From positions 1 through 5,726 of the forward strand of contig CAMKAR010000149.1 in NCBI GenBank assembly GCA_946410535.1: a stretch of DNA of 5,726 bases. The letters run 5' to 3'. A program made the position numbers and the translations under genes. Shown piece by piece: positions 5,135-5,726 of the stretch (position 1 is the stretch's first letter; the number at the start of each line of letters is the position of its first letter). The notes below the pieces were generated by a model. It was not told where the DNA came from. It ran no database searches and saw nothing but the letters and a program-made list of their open reading frames with translations. This DNA is from an uncultured Bacteroidales bacterium (GTDB lineage Bacteria > Bacteroidota > Bacteroidia > Bacteroidales > F082).

Positions 5135-5726
5135 ATGATTGGAACCCGTTTACTCATTGTTGCCATCATCGTCGTGTTCGTGATCGCCTTTATCATCACG
5201 ATGGTGCTGCTGAATGCCAGCGCAAAGAAAATCATCGACACCAATTCGAAGTTGGTGGAAAACCAGAACAAATTGCTGGAACAAAACAGGTCGCAAGAAG
5301 ATGACAAAGCCGACTTGAAGAAACGCATCGACGAATTGGAGGGGCAGTTGAGGCAACATGTTTCGGAGGAAGTGAAGTTGTTGCAGGCAGAGACACGGCA
5401 ACGCCGCGAACACATCGAACTGACCGCCGACATGGACGATATGACCTTAATGGCTTGGCTCGACCAAGAAATGGAAAAGACGCGCCTTTACACTGATACT
5501 AACCTAACACTCAAAACATTGGCAAACACACTCGGCCTGACGCAGCGTCGCCTTGCCGCGTTGTTCAAGAACCATCCGAAATATGCCAACTTGGGCGACT
5601 ACCTCAACGAGAAACGCTTCATATTGGCGTGCCGTCTACTGCGCGAGCAACCCAACTGGACCATCGAAGCCGTTGGAACAGAAGCCGGGTTCGGCAGCCG
5701 ACGCACTTTCCAAATGGAGATGAAAC
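5135..5726 (+). CDS. Membrane-tethered AraC-type transcriptional regulator (3' end outside window)
   Basis: The frame is open from ATG 5135 to the window edge, giving 197 residues with no stop. Residues 6-26 are one hydrophobic helix preceded by only five residues; Lys31-Lys32 after it place the rest in the cytoplasm. Residues about 30-95 are charged and heptad-like (KLVENQNKLLEQN, LKKRIDELEGQL), a probable coiled coil for dimerisation. Residues about 104-197 are an AraC-type DNA-binding domain: the first helix-turn-helix lies near 124-147 (LKTLANTLGLTQRRLAALF), then the linker helix (YLNEKRFILACRLL) and the second helix-turn-helix (TIEAVGTEAGFGSRRTF). Only the last few residues should be missing. 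Many Bacteroidetes relatives carry a large periplasmic TPR sensor before the membrane helix; this one has none. An in-frame TGA at 5033-5035 bounds the frame upstream and no earlier ATG exists. Its target genes are not visible, but repeats upstream suggest autoregulation. Confidence 0.85.
   Translation, partial: MIGTRLLIVAIIVVFVIAFIITMVLLNASAKKIIDTNSKLVENQNKLLEQNRSQEDDKADLKKRIDELEGQLRQHVSEEVKLLQAETRQRREHIELTADMDDMTLMAWLDQEMEKTRLYTDTNLTLKTLANTLGLTQRRLAALFKNHPKYANLGDYLNEKRFILACRLLREQPNWTIEAVGTEAGFGSRRTFQMEMK

Larger units (their letters stand above)
5058..5138 (+). other. Possible 26-codon leader ORF bridging tadA and the regulator
   Basis: ATG at 5058-5060 overlaps the tadA stop as ATGA (5058-5061), and the TGA at 5136-5138 overlaps the regulator ATG as ATGA (5135-5138). 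The peptide starts MISAQNRPF and ends TVILPL, mildly hydrophobic, with no recognised motif. The geometry would suit translational coupling or a leader peptide. Against this, the same DNA appears to hold a promoter and operator sites, and the ORF is short enough to arise by chance. Confidence 0.2.

Noticed and set aside
4957..5433. 158-codon minus-strand ORF over the tadA end and the regulator start
   Set aside because: Ser/Cys/Phe-rich antisense of a TM-coiled-coil coding region; both plus-strand genes are well supported.
1..5726. CRISPR array, tRNA, riboswitch or insertion sequence
   Set aside because: No spaced identical repeats of CRISPR length, no cloverleaf, no conserved riboswitch core and no transposase or terminal inverted repeats were seen by eye.

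Overview
The window looks like a chromosomal core segment from a member of the Bacteroidales, possibly Prevotella-like. Three things point there. Upstream regions carry TAnnTTTG-type -7 boxes and no clear Shine-Dalgarno sequences. The protein families are typical of the phylum: a large AsmA-like protein, a lipocalin-type lipoprotein, and a membrane-tethered AraC-type regulator. An in-frame palindromic repeat encoding AEPVEAS is of a kind I recall from this phylum. Genus cannot be fixed from the sequence alone. I see no transposase, phage gene, CRISPR array, tRNA or rRNA.

Layout. Bases 1-104 hold the last codons of an unrecognised plus-strand gene. Bases 105-172 are a convergent intergenic region built of degenerate 7-bp repeats folded head-to-head into a strong hairpin, probably a bidirectional terminator. 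Bases 173-3662 are a two-gene minus-strand operon. A 134-residue lipocalin-like lipoprotein comes first (3258-3662), and one base after its stop begins a 1027-residue AsmA-family envelope protein (173-3256). A 94-bp divergent intergenic region (3663-3756) has facing -7 boxes for the two directions. To its right lie three plus-strand genes: a YafV-type omega-amidase (3757-4551), the tRNA adenosine deaminase TadA (4621-5061), and the start of an AraC-type regulator with an N-terminal membrane helix and coiled coil (5135 to beyond the window end). That regulator has no stop codon in the window, so a simple search for closed ORFs would miss it.

How the genes relate. The lipoprotein and AsmA genes form a likely co-translated envelope pair, with a plausible role in lipid movement or outer-membrane homeostasis. 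Omega-amidase (repair and salvage of glutamine-transaminase products) and TadA (wobble inosine formation) are housekeeping enzymes with no obvious functional link. The most suggestive unexplained structure is the 73-bp tadA/araC gap. It carries a 10-bp exact direct repeat, a 7-bp inverted repeat sitting between candidate -33 and -7 boxes, and a 26-codon ORF that overlaps both neighbours by ATGA. Together these suggest an autoregulated or translationally coupled membrane-bound regulator. I found no clearly new multi-gene system; the observations of interest are regulatory and repeat structures.
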